Positions 33,496 to 42,402 of a stretch of 52,518 nt of DNA are shown here, in pieces. The notes beneath the pieces were generated by a model. The model did no database searches. It was given only the letters and a program-made list of their open reading frames with translations, and was not told where the DNA came from. Position 1 is the stretch's first letter. Every line of letters starts with the position of its first letter. Source of the stretch: Bdellovibrionales bacterium RIFOXYC1_FULL_37_79 (GTDB lineage Bacteria > Bdellovibrionota > Bacteriovoracia > Bacteriovoracales > Bacteriovoracaceae); contig MEQB01000050.1 of the NCBI GenBank assembly GCA_001770015.1, forward strand, positions 1 to 52,518, written 5' to 3'. The position numbers and the translations under genes were made by a program.

Positions 33496-33517
33496 AACAT
33501 TAGAATTTTCTAATGTT
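33496..33517 (-). terminator. AT-rich hairpin at the histidine-kinase stop codon
   Basis: AACATTAGAA (33496-33505) and TTCTAATGTT (33508-33517) are perfect inverted repeats with a 2-nt gap; a real RNA hairpin would open the inner pairs. On the minus strand a TTTTT run follows. The kinase stop codon lies inside the stem. The weak AT pairing makes an operator for the next gene an alternative. Confidence 0.5.
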
Positions 33518-34994
33518 CAACGGGAAGGCTAAGTTGAACCATGAAGCCATGGTTTTCTTCGCTAAAAAGGTCCATGGTACCTTTGTGAATATTTATAATT
33601 GAGCGCACGATGCTTAATCCAAGACCTAGTCCGGACTGGTCGGACCGTCCTTCTCGGTAGAAGCGCTCTGATAGTTTTGATAAGTTTTCTTTTAAAACAC
33701 CGATACCAGTGTCTTCAATTTTAATAATGGCATTATTATTCTCAATTCCCCAGGAAATTTTTATCTCACCATGTTCTGGAGTAAATTTCAAAGCGTTGTC
33801 GAGGAGGTTGATAATGGCCCTTTGGATTTTATCCTTCAGTATTTTAACTAAAACACCATCGGTCGGTGGATAAAAGATAAGTTTAACATTTTTACTTTTT
33901 GCAAAAAGTTCCCAGTCTTCTTTTAACGTGTCCATTATGGCATTAAGGTCTGTCAAAATAAATTCATGTTTGCTTTCAGCACTTTCGATCCTTGATAATA
34001 CGAGTAATTCTTCGACTAATCTTTGGAGTCTTTGAATCTCAATCAGGTTGGATTCCATTATGCTGATATATTCGCTTGTATCCCGCTTGCGGGTAAGAAG
34101 CACCTCAATATCACCTCTCATTATGGTAAGAGGTGTTCGTAATTCGTGAGAGCAATCGGTAAGAAATTTTTTTTGGGTTTCAACACCTTTTTGAATTTCG
34201 TCGATCATCGCATTAAATGTTCGCGAAAGATCTGAAATTTCGTCGTTACTTTTGGGGACAATGGTTCTTTCTTCCAGGTTGGTGGCGCTGATTTTACGGG
34301 CGGTATGGGTTAAAAGTTTAAGTGGTTTTAAAATAAGGTTGGCTAAAAAAAGGCTGGTGCTTATAGCGGCAAGAAAGGCGGTAAGGGGGATAAAAATAAG
34401 CAGTGAAATTTGCAAGCGTCGCAACGATTTTAGCACCCACTCAAGGCTTTGAGCGGTCTGCACAATATAAACTAGTTTCTTGTTTTCAATAACCGGATAA
34501 GTAAGCACGCGGAAATCAACCAGTTTTTGTGAGATGGTGATAAAGGACATTTGGGCAAATACTTTTTTCCCTTGGACAAGTTTTTTAATGGAGGTTTCAT
34601 CGATAGGCTCAGGGTTTTTTAAGTATTGTGAGCCTGCAATTAAATTTCCACGATCGTCAAAAACTTGCACGATGGTATTGAAATAGTCTAGGTCATCACT
34701 TTGGCTTTCGATAAGCTCATCTACGGCATCAATGAAATGAAGATTGTGATTTTTACGATAGGCGATAGATGGGTCTTTGGGGCGAAGGACGTCTTGAAAT
34801 TTAAATTGCCAGTAGGCATTGATTGATGATGAAACATCCTGGCTTTTACTCAGGAGAAGATCGTCCTTATCCTTGTAAAGATCGATTTTATTATTTTCGT
34901 AGATAATTGTTCCCAGCACACATAAAATTCCGCTCCAGATAAAGAAATACCAGATAAAAAATTTAAATCGGATTGATTTTAAAAGGCGTTTTAT
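33510..34994 (-). CDS. Sensor histidine kinase (non-canonical start likely)
   Basis: About 494 residues. Two membrane helices flank a periplasmic sensor (about 45-180). Then come HAMP, H-box CSHELRTPLTIM (catalytic His), N-box NLLDNALKFTPE, G1 IEDTGIGV and G2 GLGLGLSIV. The first standard start, GTG 34919, would remove the first membrane helix. The frame is open to 35036 and encodes KRLLKSIRFKFFIWYFFIWSG, a good signal-anchor, but has no ATG/GTG/TTG. ATA 34994, just after the regulator's last sense codons, is only a suggested limit. It pairs with the OmpR-type regulator whose stop overlaps this region. Confidence 0.82.
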   Translation of the reverse strand: MKRLLKSIRFKFFIWYFFIWSGILCVLGTIIYENNKIDLYKDKDDLLLSKSQDVSSSINAYWQFKFQDVLRPKDPSIAYRKNHNLHFIDAVDELIESQSDDLDYFNTIVQVFDDRGNLIAGSQYLKNPEPIDETSIKKLVQGKKVFAQMSFITISQKLVDFRVLTYPVIENKKLVYIVQTAQSLEWVLKSLRRLQISLLIFIPLTAFLAAISTSLFLANLILKPLKLLTHTARKISATNLEERTIVPKSNDEISDLSRTFNAMIDEIQKGVETQKKFLTDCSHELRTPLTIMRGDIEVLLTRKRDTSEYISIMESNLIEIQRLQRLVEELLVLSRIESAESKHEFILTDLNAIMDTLKEDWELFAKSKNVKLIFYPPTDGVLVKILKDKIQRAIINLLDNALKFTPEHGEIKISWGIENNNAIIKIEDTGIGVLKENLSKLSERFYREGRSDQSGLGLGLSIVRSIINIHKGTMDLFSEENHGFMVQLSLPVEH

Positions 34995-35671
34995 CCCTTT
35001 AATATATAACCTCTTCCCCGTACCGTCTGAATCAATTTATGGCTGAAATTATGATCGATTTTATTTCTTAAATAGTTGATGTACACATCAACTATATTGG
35101 TCATTGAATCATGATGAATTTCCCAGACGTGTTCGGCGATCATTGTTCGAGTAAGCACAGTTCCTTGATTTTCTAGAAAAAATTGTAAAAGATTAAATTC
35201 TTTAACCGAGAGGTCGATTTCATTTTGAGCTCTAAAAACTTTTCGGGTTTTTAAATCCATTGTGAGATCCAGAACTTGGTATTTGGAGGTGCTAAGATTA
35301 TTGGTTGCAGACATCGTACGTTTGTGTAAAATTTTTGCTCTTGCCAGAAGTTCTGCGAAAGCAAATGGTTTTGTTAAGTAATCGTCAGCACCAACATCAA
35401 ATCCCTTAAGTTTATCTTCCACGGTATCACGGGCAGTAAGCATTAATACCGGGGTATTGATTCCGTATTCTCGAATTCTTTTGCAAAGAACAAAACCGTT
35501 GAGCTTGGGTAGCATGACGTCAAGAATAAAAAGATTGTATTCATTAACACCAATGCAAAGATCCGCTTCTTCACCATCGCGTGCTACTTCTACACAGTGT
35601 CCTTCTTCGCAAAAACCACTCTTGATAAATGAGGCAACTTTTTCTTCATCTTCAACTAATAGGATTTTCAT
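34991..35671 (-). CDS. OmpR-family response regulator
   Basis: A 226-residue protein. Receiver domain (1-115): acidic pair EDEE, phospho-acceptor Asp in LFILDVMLPKLNG (about 51), LTARD and KPF. C-terminal winged helix (about 130-226): LSVKEFNLLQFFLENQG, TNIVDVYINYLRNKID and VRGRGYIL. Closest in look to CusR/CopR or QseB-type regulators. Start ATG 35671 (a TTG precedes it). It is the first gene of the two-component operon. What it controls is not shown here; the exported genes next door are candidates. Confidence 0.93.
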   Translation of the reverse strand: MKILLVEDEEKVASFIKSGFCEEGHCVEVARDGEEADLCIGVNEYNLFILDVMLPKLNGFVLCKRIREYGINTPVLMLTARDTVEDKLKGFDVGADDYLTKPFAFAELLARAKILHKRTMSATNNLSTSKYQVLDLTMDLKTRKVFRAQNEIDLSVKEFNLLQFFLENQGTVLTRTMIAEHVWEIHHDSMTNIVDVYINYLRNKIDHNFSHKLIQTVRGRGYILKG

Positions 35672-36019
35672 CAAGCGAGAATATTACAAATAAAATGAAT
35701 TAGTCTATGAATATTTCATCAACCATAGTATGGATCATCGCATGTCTTGTTTTGCTCGATTACTGGTAAAATCCATTTCGTTAACCTGTGTAAACATAAA
35801 TGCTGGCTGTTTATATTTTTTGAATTGTACCAAAAGATTTTGTCTCTCAGTTGGTACATACCCATGTTATGTTTAATAATATCAATTAATTTAATAAGTT
35901 ATCTTGGTAGCCATAATAGATTGTTGGTGTGCAATATCCTATAAATAATATAGTGTTTGCGCTAAAATATGCACGGAGAATAGATAGTTGATCGGGGGAT
36001 ATGACAAGGCTGAAAATTT
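35672..36019. other. Intergenic region without recognised features
   Basis: About 350 bp, AT-rich, between the regulator start and a gene that ends at 36020. It must hold the promoter of the two-component operon, but I see no consensus pair, no RNA motif and no protein-like frame. Confidence 0.5.
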
Positions 36020-36553
36020 TTATTTCGGGCCTTCAACTCTAATGTCGGAGTATGTAAAATAATATCCCATTCCGTTGCCATTTGGAAAATACCCTATCTT
36101 TGTCGTAACTTTTGCAGATACCTCAAAATAGCTTTCCTGTTGAGGAGAATCATATGGCAGGCTTCTTACCGGACCAATTTTTTGTGTAATAATTTTTGTT
36201 TCACCATCAGCAAGACTATAATCGCTTGGTGTCCAATAATATTCGATTGTTTCTTTACAGAGAGGTTGTTTATGCAGTCCGATTGTATCAATTTGAAAGA
36301 AACTGATTACATCATTTTGAAAATCTACAAGGAATTTTTTTCCACAACCACTATCACCATTAATATGAAGTTTTATTGCCGTTGGATTAAAAGTAGCCGC
36401 TTCGGTACCGTCAACGATTCCATTAACTTCAATGTTGGTGACAAATATTAATTCCTGTTTTTCAAGTAAATCCTTGTGCTTCACGGTGGGATCTCCAGCA
36501 TGAACTGTTCCTATAACAATAATCAAAAATAATAATCCAAAAATAAATTTCAT
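36020..36553 (-). CDS. Exported protein of unknown function
   Basis: A 177-residue protein with a signal peptide (MKFIFGLLFLIIVIGTVHA). The mature part is beta-rich with two cysteines (DSGCGKKF, PLCKET) that could form a disulfide. GGAGATTTT precedes ATG 36553. It is the most distal of three exported-protein genes on this strand (38339 to 36020). No family recognised. Confidence 0.8.
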   Translation of the reverse strand: MKFIFGLLFLIIVIGTVHAGDPTVKHKDLLEKQELIFVTNIEVNGIVDGTEAATFNPTAIKLHINGDSGCGKKFLVDFQNDVISFFQIDTIGLHKQPLCKETIEYYWTPSDYSLADGETKIITQKIGPVRSLPYDSPQQESYFEVSAKVTTKIGYFPNGNGMGYYFTYSDIRVEGPK

Positions 36554-36625
36554 AAAATCTCCATTTGTTGTTTGTGTCTATTTTTATGTAAGAAAGCAGT
36601 GGCTGTTTAGTCCACCGTTAAAAAA

Positions 36626-37084
36626 TTAATTACATTTATCATAGTTGTCTTCAATCTCTTCTTGAGAGCTTTTGCATTCTGCATTCGCTTTATAAAGAGC
36701 ATCCGAGGTGAAATTAGTTATGAATATTTCTCCACGGGGAGGAGTTTTATTTTCCAGCTCCCTGTAAAATGTATTCCAGATAATGTCATCTTCAGTGTGA
36801 GAATCAATAGTAGTTATAGAGTTTAAAAACCAGCCATCGGTAAAATGCGTTTGGTGATAATGGTCTAGGCTTCCCACCTTTTTTTCTACACAATATTCCT
36901 TCTTTTTTAATCTAAGTGAATATTTCCAGATCATCCTGTCACCAGATGGGTTCACTTTAAATTCACAATGGGATGGGCCTTCAAGAATACAGGCAGTCAC
37001 GGTGTTACATTCAATTTGATATCCTTCGATTGCCATTACGGCGCAAGTATAGAATCCTGCTATTATTAAGCATACAGTTTTCAT
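36626..37084 (-). CDS. Exported Cys-containing protein of unknown function
   Basis: A 152-residue protein with signal peptide (MKTVCLIIAGFYTCAVMA) and about six mature cysteines (IECNTVTACI, SHCEF, YCVEK, ECKSS, DKCN), which suggests disulfides in the periplasm. AGGAGTTAATC precedes the ATG. It follows the larger exported protein by 22 nt, so these are co-transcribed. No family recognised. Confidence 0.8.
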   Translation of the reverse strand: MKTVCLIIAGFYTCAVMAIEGYQIECNTVTACILEGPSHCEFKVNPSGDRMIWKYSLRLKKKEYCVEKKVGSLDHYHQTHFTDGWFLNSITTIDSHTEDDIIWNTFYRELENKTPPRGEIFITNFTSDALYKANAECKSSQEEIEDNYDKCN

Positions 37085-37106
37085 GATTAACTCCTAAATA
37101 TAATTG

Positions 37107-38339
37107 TTAGTTTAAAATTTTAAGTTCTGCGAAGTTTTGGATAAGAACGAAATCATTCACATCGCGGTTTAAATCATAATGATTTTTTAGATCGCATTGT
37201 TCTGAAAAATTCTCATCATTCAGTTTGTTTTGATACACATTTGCCTGATAGATATAGTTTTTGATGTTTTTTAATTCACTATCCTTAAAAATAATTTTAT
37301 CTCTAAGGAGTGATTTTCGGTTACCCGACTCTTGGTATGCAACATGCTGGTAGATCATTTTATTGTTTGGTGGATAGTAATATAAAACATTATCAATATA
37401 CATTTGAGGTGCCAAATATTCTACATCGTCCCTGTCGCTACAAACTTCCCACGGAAATGCCCTGACATCACACCAGGGAAATAAACCATTGTACCAACCA
37501 TTAAAATTTGAAGAAGAAGAGATATTCCACATAATCGTTTTTTGTTTCTCATAAAGTTTCTGATACTCCGTTACTGCATTGGAAATAAAAACTTTAATTT
37601 GTTCATTGAATTCCCTGCATTCATTAGCAAAATGATCTGAATTGAAATATTGATATTCTTCAAGACTTAACCACATCTTATGCCAACCCAAGGTCGCTAA
37701 TTTAGTGACGACTTGTTCAACGCTTTGATATTCAAAAGTTGGACTAAAAATATAGATATTTAGTTCCCTTGCATTTTCTGAAGTATTATTGGAAAGTTTC
37801 TTGGCCATAAGAGCATAGATGGCTTCGTGAAAAATAGTTCCAAGTTTTTGATTGATACTGAGTTTTTGCCAGATATCCTTAACGATCCATGCTACCCGCT
37901 TGGAATCATCTCTAAAAACCATAGGAATTTTTTCGATGTTATTTCCAGAAGTCGGATTTCCGTAGGTATTGCCCAAATCATTGGCGGCAAGGATTTGCCA
38001 TTCAGTGGTTCTCCATTGGTATGTTTCAATGGTCTTCACTAGCATTTCAGCAAGTTCTGGAAGCAAAATATAGATCTCATTGATTTTTTTGATAGTCAGA
38101 TTAACTGCCTCTTCTCCTAGTGGCATTATGACTGAACGAAGTCTTTTATTGATTTGCATTTGATCAGTTTGTGTGTGATTGATGTAGATATTGTCGTAGA
38201 GTTGTCCTTCAACAAAATCGTAAAGGTAGTAAGTGTTACCTCTTTTGGCGGCATATCCACCACCGCTAGTCCAGCCACCTAGAGCATAGACGGACAAACA
38301 ATAGAATGTTCCTAAACAAATAATGAATATTTTTTTCAT
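37107..38339 (-). CDS. Exported protein, distant relative of the GNGGD/HELIYRE paralogs
   Basis: About 410 residues with a signal peptide. The mature start GGWTSGGGYAAKRGNTYYLYDFVEG parallels GNGGDVLVC...LYDFYEA of the 907-4029 pair. KDIWQKLSINQKLGTIFHEAIYA lines up with KDLWDQM-x(4)-KAGLVIHELIYRE. The second zinc His is again absent. The C-terminal YDLNRDVNDFVLIQ recurs in the metalloprotease at 39476. The frame begins at 38351 but ATG 38339 follows GGAG and begins the signal peptide. It is divergent from the TIGR02147 regulator at 38526, repeating the regulator-plus-exported-protein pairing. Confidence 0.82.
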   Translation of the reverse strand: MKKIFIICLGTFYCLSVYALGGWTSGGGYAAKRGNTYYLYDFVEGQLYDNIYINHTQTDQMQINKRLRSVIMPLGEEAVNLTIKKINEIYILLPELAEMLVKTIETYQWRTTEWQILAANDLGNTYGNPTSGNNIEKIPMVFRDDSKRVAWIVKDIWQKLSINQKLGTIFHEAIYALMAKKLSNNTSENARELNIYIFSPTFEYQSVEQVVTKLATLGWHKMWLSLEEYQYFNSDHFANECREFNEQIKVFISNAVTEYQKLYEKQKTIMWNISSSSNFNGWYNGLFPWCDVRAFPWEVCSDRDDVEYLAPQMYIDNVLYYYPPNNKMIYQHVAYQESGNRKSLLRDKIIFKDSELKNIKNYIYQANVYQNKLNDENFSEQCDLKNHYDLNRDVNDFVLIQNFAELKILN

Positions 38340-38353
38340 TCGTATCTCCAATT

Positions 38354-38369
38354 TGGTATGGTTATACCA
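38354..38369. promoter_or_regulatory. Small dyad upstream of the exported protein gene
   Basis: TGGTAT (38354-38359) and ATACCA (38364-38369) are inverted repeats around GGTT. On the minus strand the dyad overlaps a possible -10 (TATAAC), 15-30 nt ahead of ATG 38339. It could be an operator between the divergent genes. Short arms make chance possible. Confidence 0.35.
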
Positions 38370-38473
38370 TAAAAGCCCAATTGCCTGGGGCGATTATTAT
38401 TTTGAAGAAAAAAATTACCGGACTTTTCTTCTTCTGCTGCAAAGTAATTCTTATAGGTAAAAAGATCAATGAA

Positions 38474-38502
38474 TTGATAATTAATAATTAACATGATATT
38501 AT
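38474..38502 (+). promoter_or_regulatory. Promoter of regulator copy 2
   Basis: TTGATA (38474-38479), 17 bp, TATTAT (38497-38502). The ATG at 38493 lies between the two boxes and so cannot be the translation start, which makes TTG 38526 with its GGAGGG site the likely one. Confidence 0.65.
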
Positions 38503-38525
38503 ATAAAAAGTTAACTGGAGGGTGT

Positions 38526-39362
38526 TTGAACTTATTTAACTACTTGGGATATAAAGAAATTTTAAAAGAACTTTTGGCCTATAATAAGCGTGAAAAAAAT
38601 ACACGTTTTACTTTTCAGGATATGGCAAAAGCCGCACGTGTTCAAAAAACCTATCTTTCCAAAGTTTTAAACAGGGATGGAGATCTTAGTTTTGATCAAC
38701 TGTATTTAGCGTGTCGCTATCTGGAAGTTACCAGTGAAGAAATGCATTATATAGAGTTGGTTTATCAAATGAATTTAACTTATCTGCCTGGGAGAAAAAA
38801 AGAGTTGTTGGTTTTAATCAAGCAAATCCAAAAAAAATATAATAAATCGGAAACTCATTTACAGGCAGATAAAGTGAATGTTCTGCAGAAAGATTTAAGT
38901 GAATACTATCTTGATCCAGATATGCAAATTGTTCATATGGCATTAACCGTTGAGCGCTTCAGGCGTACACCGCATACGATTTGTAGGGAATTGCAGATTC
39001 CTGAATTTAAATTAAATCAAATTTTGGAAAAATTGGAAAAAATGCAGGTGATAGGAAAGAGCGAAGGAAGGTATATTGTTCTTAGAGAGAATTTGCACCT
39101 GGCAGATGATGCAGGATTTGTTATTCAATATAAAATTATGCAAAAGGTGAAATCAATTGAACTGATTCAAAAACTCAGTCCTGAGCAAAAATATAATTTT
39201 AGTGTGATCTTTTCTGCTACTCCCGAAGTAAAAATGGAAATTCAAGAAAACTTTTTTAAATTTTTAAAGAAGTGCCAGGCAAGCGTACAAAACGCTAAGC
39301 CGCAAGAGCTTTATCAATTAAACTTTGATCTATTTTCGTTATTTAATAGTACCGATATGTAG
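38526..39362 (+). CDS. TIGR02147/DUF4423-type transcriptional regulator (copy 2)
   Basis: About 278 residues with the same layout as copy 1. Helix-turn-helix at about 25-65 (TFQDMAKAARVQKTYLSKVLN), then a long helical linker and a C-terminal winged-helix-like domain (TPHTICRELQIPEFKLNQIL, the strand GRYIVLRENLHL). The start is TTG with GGAGGG 3-8 nt upstream; the ATG at 38493 lies inside the promoter. It is divergent from one exported protein gene and precedes the metalloprotease gene. It may control one or both, as copy 1 seems to control its own neighbours. The sequence differs much from copy 1. Confidence 0.82.
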   Translation: MNLFNYLGYKEILKELLAYNKREKNTRFTFQDMAKAARVQKTYLSKVLNRDGDLSFDQLYLACRYLEVTSEEMHYIELVYQMNLTYLPGRKKELLVLIKQIQKKYNKSETHLQADKVNVLQKDLSEYYLDPDMQIVHMALTVERFRRTPHTICRELQIPEFKLNQILEKLEKMQVIGKSEGRYIVLRENLHLADDAGFVIQYKIMQKVKSIELIQKLSPEQKYNFSVIFSATPEVKMEIQENFFKFLKKCQASVQNAKPQELYQLNFDLFSLFNSTDM

Positions 39363-39415
39363 TCGACTGCTAAATCCCTGAATAAAGTGCTGCTAGCAAT
39401 GCTTTGCTGTAAAGG

Positions 39416-39444
39416 TTGACACCCTCACCGGCCCTCTCTAAAAT
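39416..39444 (+). promoter_or_regulatory. Near-consensus sigma-70 promoter of the metalloprotease
   Basis: TTGACA (39416-39421), exactly 17 bp, TAAAAT (39439-39444): 11 of 12 consensus bases. The spacer is strikingly GC-rich for this window. TAGGAGGGG follows the -10 immediately. Confidence 0.8.
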
Positions 39445-39475
39445 ATAGGAGGGGTTCTTATAGGGGACCGGGGGT

Positions 39476-41452
39476 ATGTTTTTGAAAAATATTTTTTTGT
39501 TACTGTCAGCCGCTATTATTTTTAGTGAAATAATTACTGATGTATGTGCCCAATCTAAAGAAATTTCTCTAGATTGGAAATGCGACCAATCCTATAACAC
39601 CAAGGTTCCTTTGTCAGAAACAATAAAATTTAGACTTGATGCTCAATCAAAAAAGGTATTTTCTAAAGATTTTGAAGTTATATTATCGAAAGCGTATGCG
39701 GAATCACAATTTGATTTTTTTGATTGTTTCCATTATTTTTTAAATTCAGCAAGGTATTCAAGGTCAGGTGATATTACCCGTTATGTACGAAACTTAGTGG
39801 CTCAATACGGGGCACAGTCCTTTAGTAAATCAGCAATATCTCCTTACGAACCTGGAGAAGATTCTCGTTTGGAAATTACGAAGAAGCAGCAGAAACTAAT
39901 TGATAACTGGAGTAATAATCCTTGTAGATTGAATTTGAACGTTCAAAAAAATAAAATACTGGAAAAAAAATTTTTAGAGGAACAATTGCCTCGAATAGTA
40001 AATAAAATGAAAGTTGGTAGAACCTCAGATAAAGTTCGAAAGTGTTTAGCGAATGTTGCTCAAGTTTATCTTGACGCACTTTTGGATTCAAGTTTGTCAC
40101 CAAACCAATGTGCCACTTTTCCTGATATTTGTAGTAAAAGATATCAATCAATCCAAAAAACCTTGAGCATGATTTCAAGAATTAGTGATTTGAGTCCCTT
40201 TTTTGAATCTGTTGATAAGGGGATAAGTTCATGTTCGTCAGAAGGACAGAGAACAAACAAAGTACTGTATGAACTCAATCGGAATGTGAACGATATTGTT
40301 CACATTCAAACCTGTGTAACGCTTAAACCCGGAGAGTCGAACCTTATTGGGTGGGATTATAGCGGTTCTGGTGTGTACAGCGACTATGTTTTAACCAGAA
40401 TGCCACCAGCGAATAATGGTCCTAGCTATGTTGCAACAGTCAATTTAAAATTCCAACAAGAAGATAAGAACGAATTTGATGAAAATTTTAATCAACAATA
40501 TATCTTCAAAACAAAAAAATGTTTGTCGGAAATTCAGGATAGACTTAGGGGACCTAATGGAGAAATTTTATCAGTTCAATTATATGAAAAAAATAGTTTT
40601 AAAAATACAATTATCCCGTCTGAAATTTTTGTGGAAATTACCAAAGATGAAATACGGGATAACTCGCTAAAATGGAGCCCCAATTCAGATTGCCCAACGA
40701 TTACTCATGAAATTTTTCATCATCTAGGACTGGTCGATGAATATGAGGAAGTTCAAAGAGGTGTTAAAATCGAGGCTGACGGATCGATAATTTGGGTTGA
40801 AAATGATGCAACTTTTCCCCAATATAATTGTAGGACTTTAGGCCCGGAAGATTCTATTATGCATAACCCACATAAAGCTTTTGATAAAATACATTCAGGA
40901 TTAACGATACTCGCCTGTCAATGTGGGGGTACTACAGGTTTTGGGGTTGGATCAGGTTATGGATCTGGAACGGGAGGAATGGATGTCGGTGTGGGAAAAG
41001 ACTTTATGAAAGAAGAAAGAGCAGACCTAATGACTCAAATGCATAAGCAAATGGAGGAATTCAAAAAGAAATGTTTTCAAAAATTAAATAATATCCCTGT
41101 TAATAGTGATCGTTGTCCAGGATCGACTAGCAAAATTGAAATAGAAATCAATTTTGCTGATTTAAAATCAAATTCTTATTTGAAAGATCAAGTTGATATG
41201 GCGAAGAAAAACGAATTTGATAAGAATTCCATGTCTAGAGTAATAAGGGTACAACCGCATAAGAAAAATGAGTCACTGCTTTATCCGGCTCATTATAGGG
41301 CCATCACTCAACCGGGGTGTAGCACTAATCATTTATATTACTCATGTGCGAAGCAAGCAGAATGGACATCTCGATATGCATATGGAGAAAAGAAATGTAA
41401 CCATGGCGTTCCACAAGAGTGTTTGGATGGAGGGGCAACATGGTTAAAATAG
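39476..41452 (+). CDS. Exported metalloprotease, HExxHxxGxxD type
   Basis: A 658-residue protein with a signal peptide (to about residue 25). The zinc motif H411-E-I-F-H415-H-L-G-L-V-D421-E-Y matches HExxHxxGxxD, so two His and one Asp would bind zinc and Glu412 act as base. An N-terminal prodomain-like region (30-400) includes YELNRNVNDIVHIQ (about 264-277), a motif shared with the exported protein at 37107. A Gly-rich stretch follows the active site (about 484-505), and the C-terminus is Cys-rich. It probably degrades extracellular or prey proteins; the target is unknown. The strongest promoter of the window drives it. Confidence 0.85.
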   Translation: MFLKNIFLLLSAAIIFSEIITDVCAQSKEISLDWKCDQSYNTKVPLSETIKFRLDAQSKKVFSKDFEVILSKAYAESQFDFFDCFHYFLNSARYSRSGDITRYVRNLVAQYGAQSFSKSAISPYEPGEDSRLEITKKQQKLIDNWSNNPCRLNLNVQKNKILEKKFLEEQLPRIVNKMKVGRTSDKVRKCLANVAQVYLDALLDSSLSPNQCATFPDICSKRYQSIQKTLSMISRISDLSPFFESVDKGISSCSSEGQRTNKVLYELNRNVNDIVHIQTCVTLKPGESNLIGWDYSGSGVYSDYVLTRMPPANNGPSYVATVNLKFQQEDKNEFDENFNQQYIFKTKKCLSEIQDRLRGPNGEILSVQLYEKNSFKNTIIPSEIFVEITKDEIRDNSLKWSPNSDCPTITHEIFHHLGLVDEYEEVQRGVKIEADGSIIWVENDATFPQYNCRTLGPEDSIMHNPHKAFDKIHSGLTILACQCGGTTGFGVGSGYGSGTGGMDVGVGKDFMKEERADLMTQMHKQMEEFKKKCFQKLNNIPVNSDRCPGSTSKIEIEINFADLKSNSYLKDQVDMAKKNEFDKNSMSRVIRVQPHKKNESLLYPAHYRAITQPGCSTNHLYYSCAKQAEWTSRYAYGEKKCNHGVPQECLDGGATWLK

Positions 41453-42081
41453 TTTTAGTACTTATACTTTTTGCTCTGAATATGCAGGTTGTGATGAGCA
41501 ACGAAAAAATTCTTATAAGGGTACAAAAATATGCATCTAATTTACTTCATCATCGATCACTTTTATTTGAGAAGGAAAGAATAATACTTGGTTTGAATTC
41601 AAATATTTTTTGTGGTCCTGAACTTGAAGTTCCATTGGGGGTTTTTGAAAAAAAACAGGATATCATGCTAAAAAGTCATCACAATTTTTTAGAGCAAATT
41701 TTCATTCGAATGAAAACTAGGGAGAAAAAAAAGACTGATAAGCATATTGGGATTGTGACTCAATATTTTCTTGGAGAAAAAGATATTTCTGATGACTTTG
41801 ATGTTTTAGTAACGGTGAAGCAATTATTGAGCGAAAGTTGTTCGTGGAATGGATGGATTGCACAAAAGGCAGTCTTGGTCAAAATTGTCTTACGGGATGG
41901 ACAATTTTATCTTAGAGTGAGTCAATTGGTTGATAACAAAATTATTTCTGTTCAAGATACGCCTTTATTGCTTGCGAAATGCAAAAAAATTGGAAAAGCA
42001 GATAATGATGGCGAAATTTATGATTGCTTGATTGAAAGTTATGGATTGGTACGTCTTCTGGTGGGAAAAAATAGCCAATAG
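41440..42081 (+). CDS. Exported partner protein of the metalloprotease
   Basis: About 213 residues with signal peptide (MVKIVLVLILFALNMQVVMS) and four mature cysteines (FCGPE, ESCSWNG, AKCKK, YDCLI). The frame opens at 41419 but ATG 41440 has GGAGGGG 5 nt upstream and begins the signal peptide. It starts 13 nt inside the metalloprotease gene, so the two are coupled and a direct role such as inhibitor, chaperone or co-secreted factor is plausible. No known family. Confidence 0.8.
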   Translation: MVKIVLVLILFALNMQVVMSNEKILIRVQKYASNLLHHRSLLFEKERIILGLNSNIFCGPELEVPLGVFEKKQDIMLKSHHNFLEQIFIRMKTREKKKTDKHIGIVTQYFLGEKDISDDFDVLVTVKQLLSESCSWNGWIAQKAVLVKIVLRDGQFYLRVSQLVDNKIISVQDTPLLLAKCKKIGKADNDGEIYDCLIESYGLVRLLVGKNSQ

Positions 42082-42402
42082 TTATCAATGAACTTTTCTG
42101 TCATAGTGTCTCATTGGCAATTCAGTGTGATTTTGAATCAACCACTTTTGACAATGGTTTAATAACTTGCGGGGGGAAAATAGTTTTTCTTCGTCTTGTT
42201 CTTTGACTTCAAAAAAAAGCTACTAAAATCTGGCAGCTCTTAAATAATATAAAAAGGTTGCTTTAAAGAGTGGTACAAATTCCTAAATATTTTTCTTGTA
42301 ATTTGTTAGAACACTTCTTATTGCGTTTTATGCAAATATAAATGCTATGAACACTGATTATTATCAATCTGAAAAAATTACCTGATTTATAAGTAAGCTT
42401 GG
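42082..42402. other. Intergenic region without recognised features
   Basis: About 320 bp between convergent genes, AT-rich. I see no protein-like frame and no clear hairpin terminator. Confidence 0.5.
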
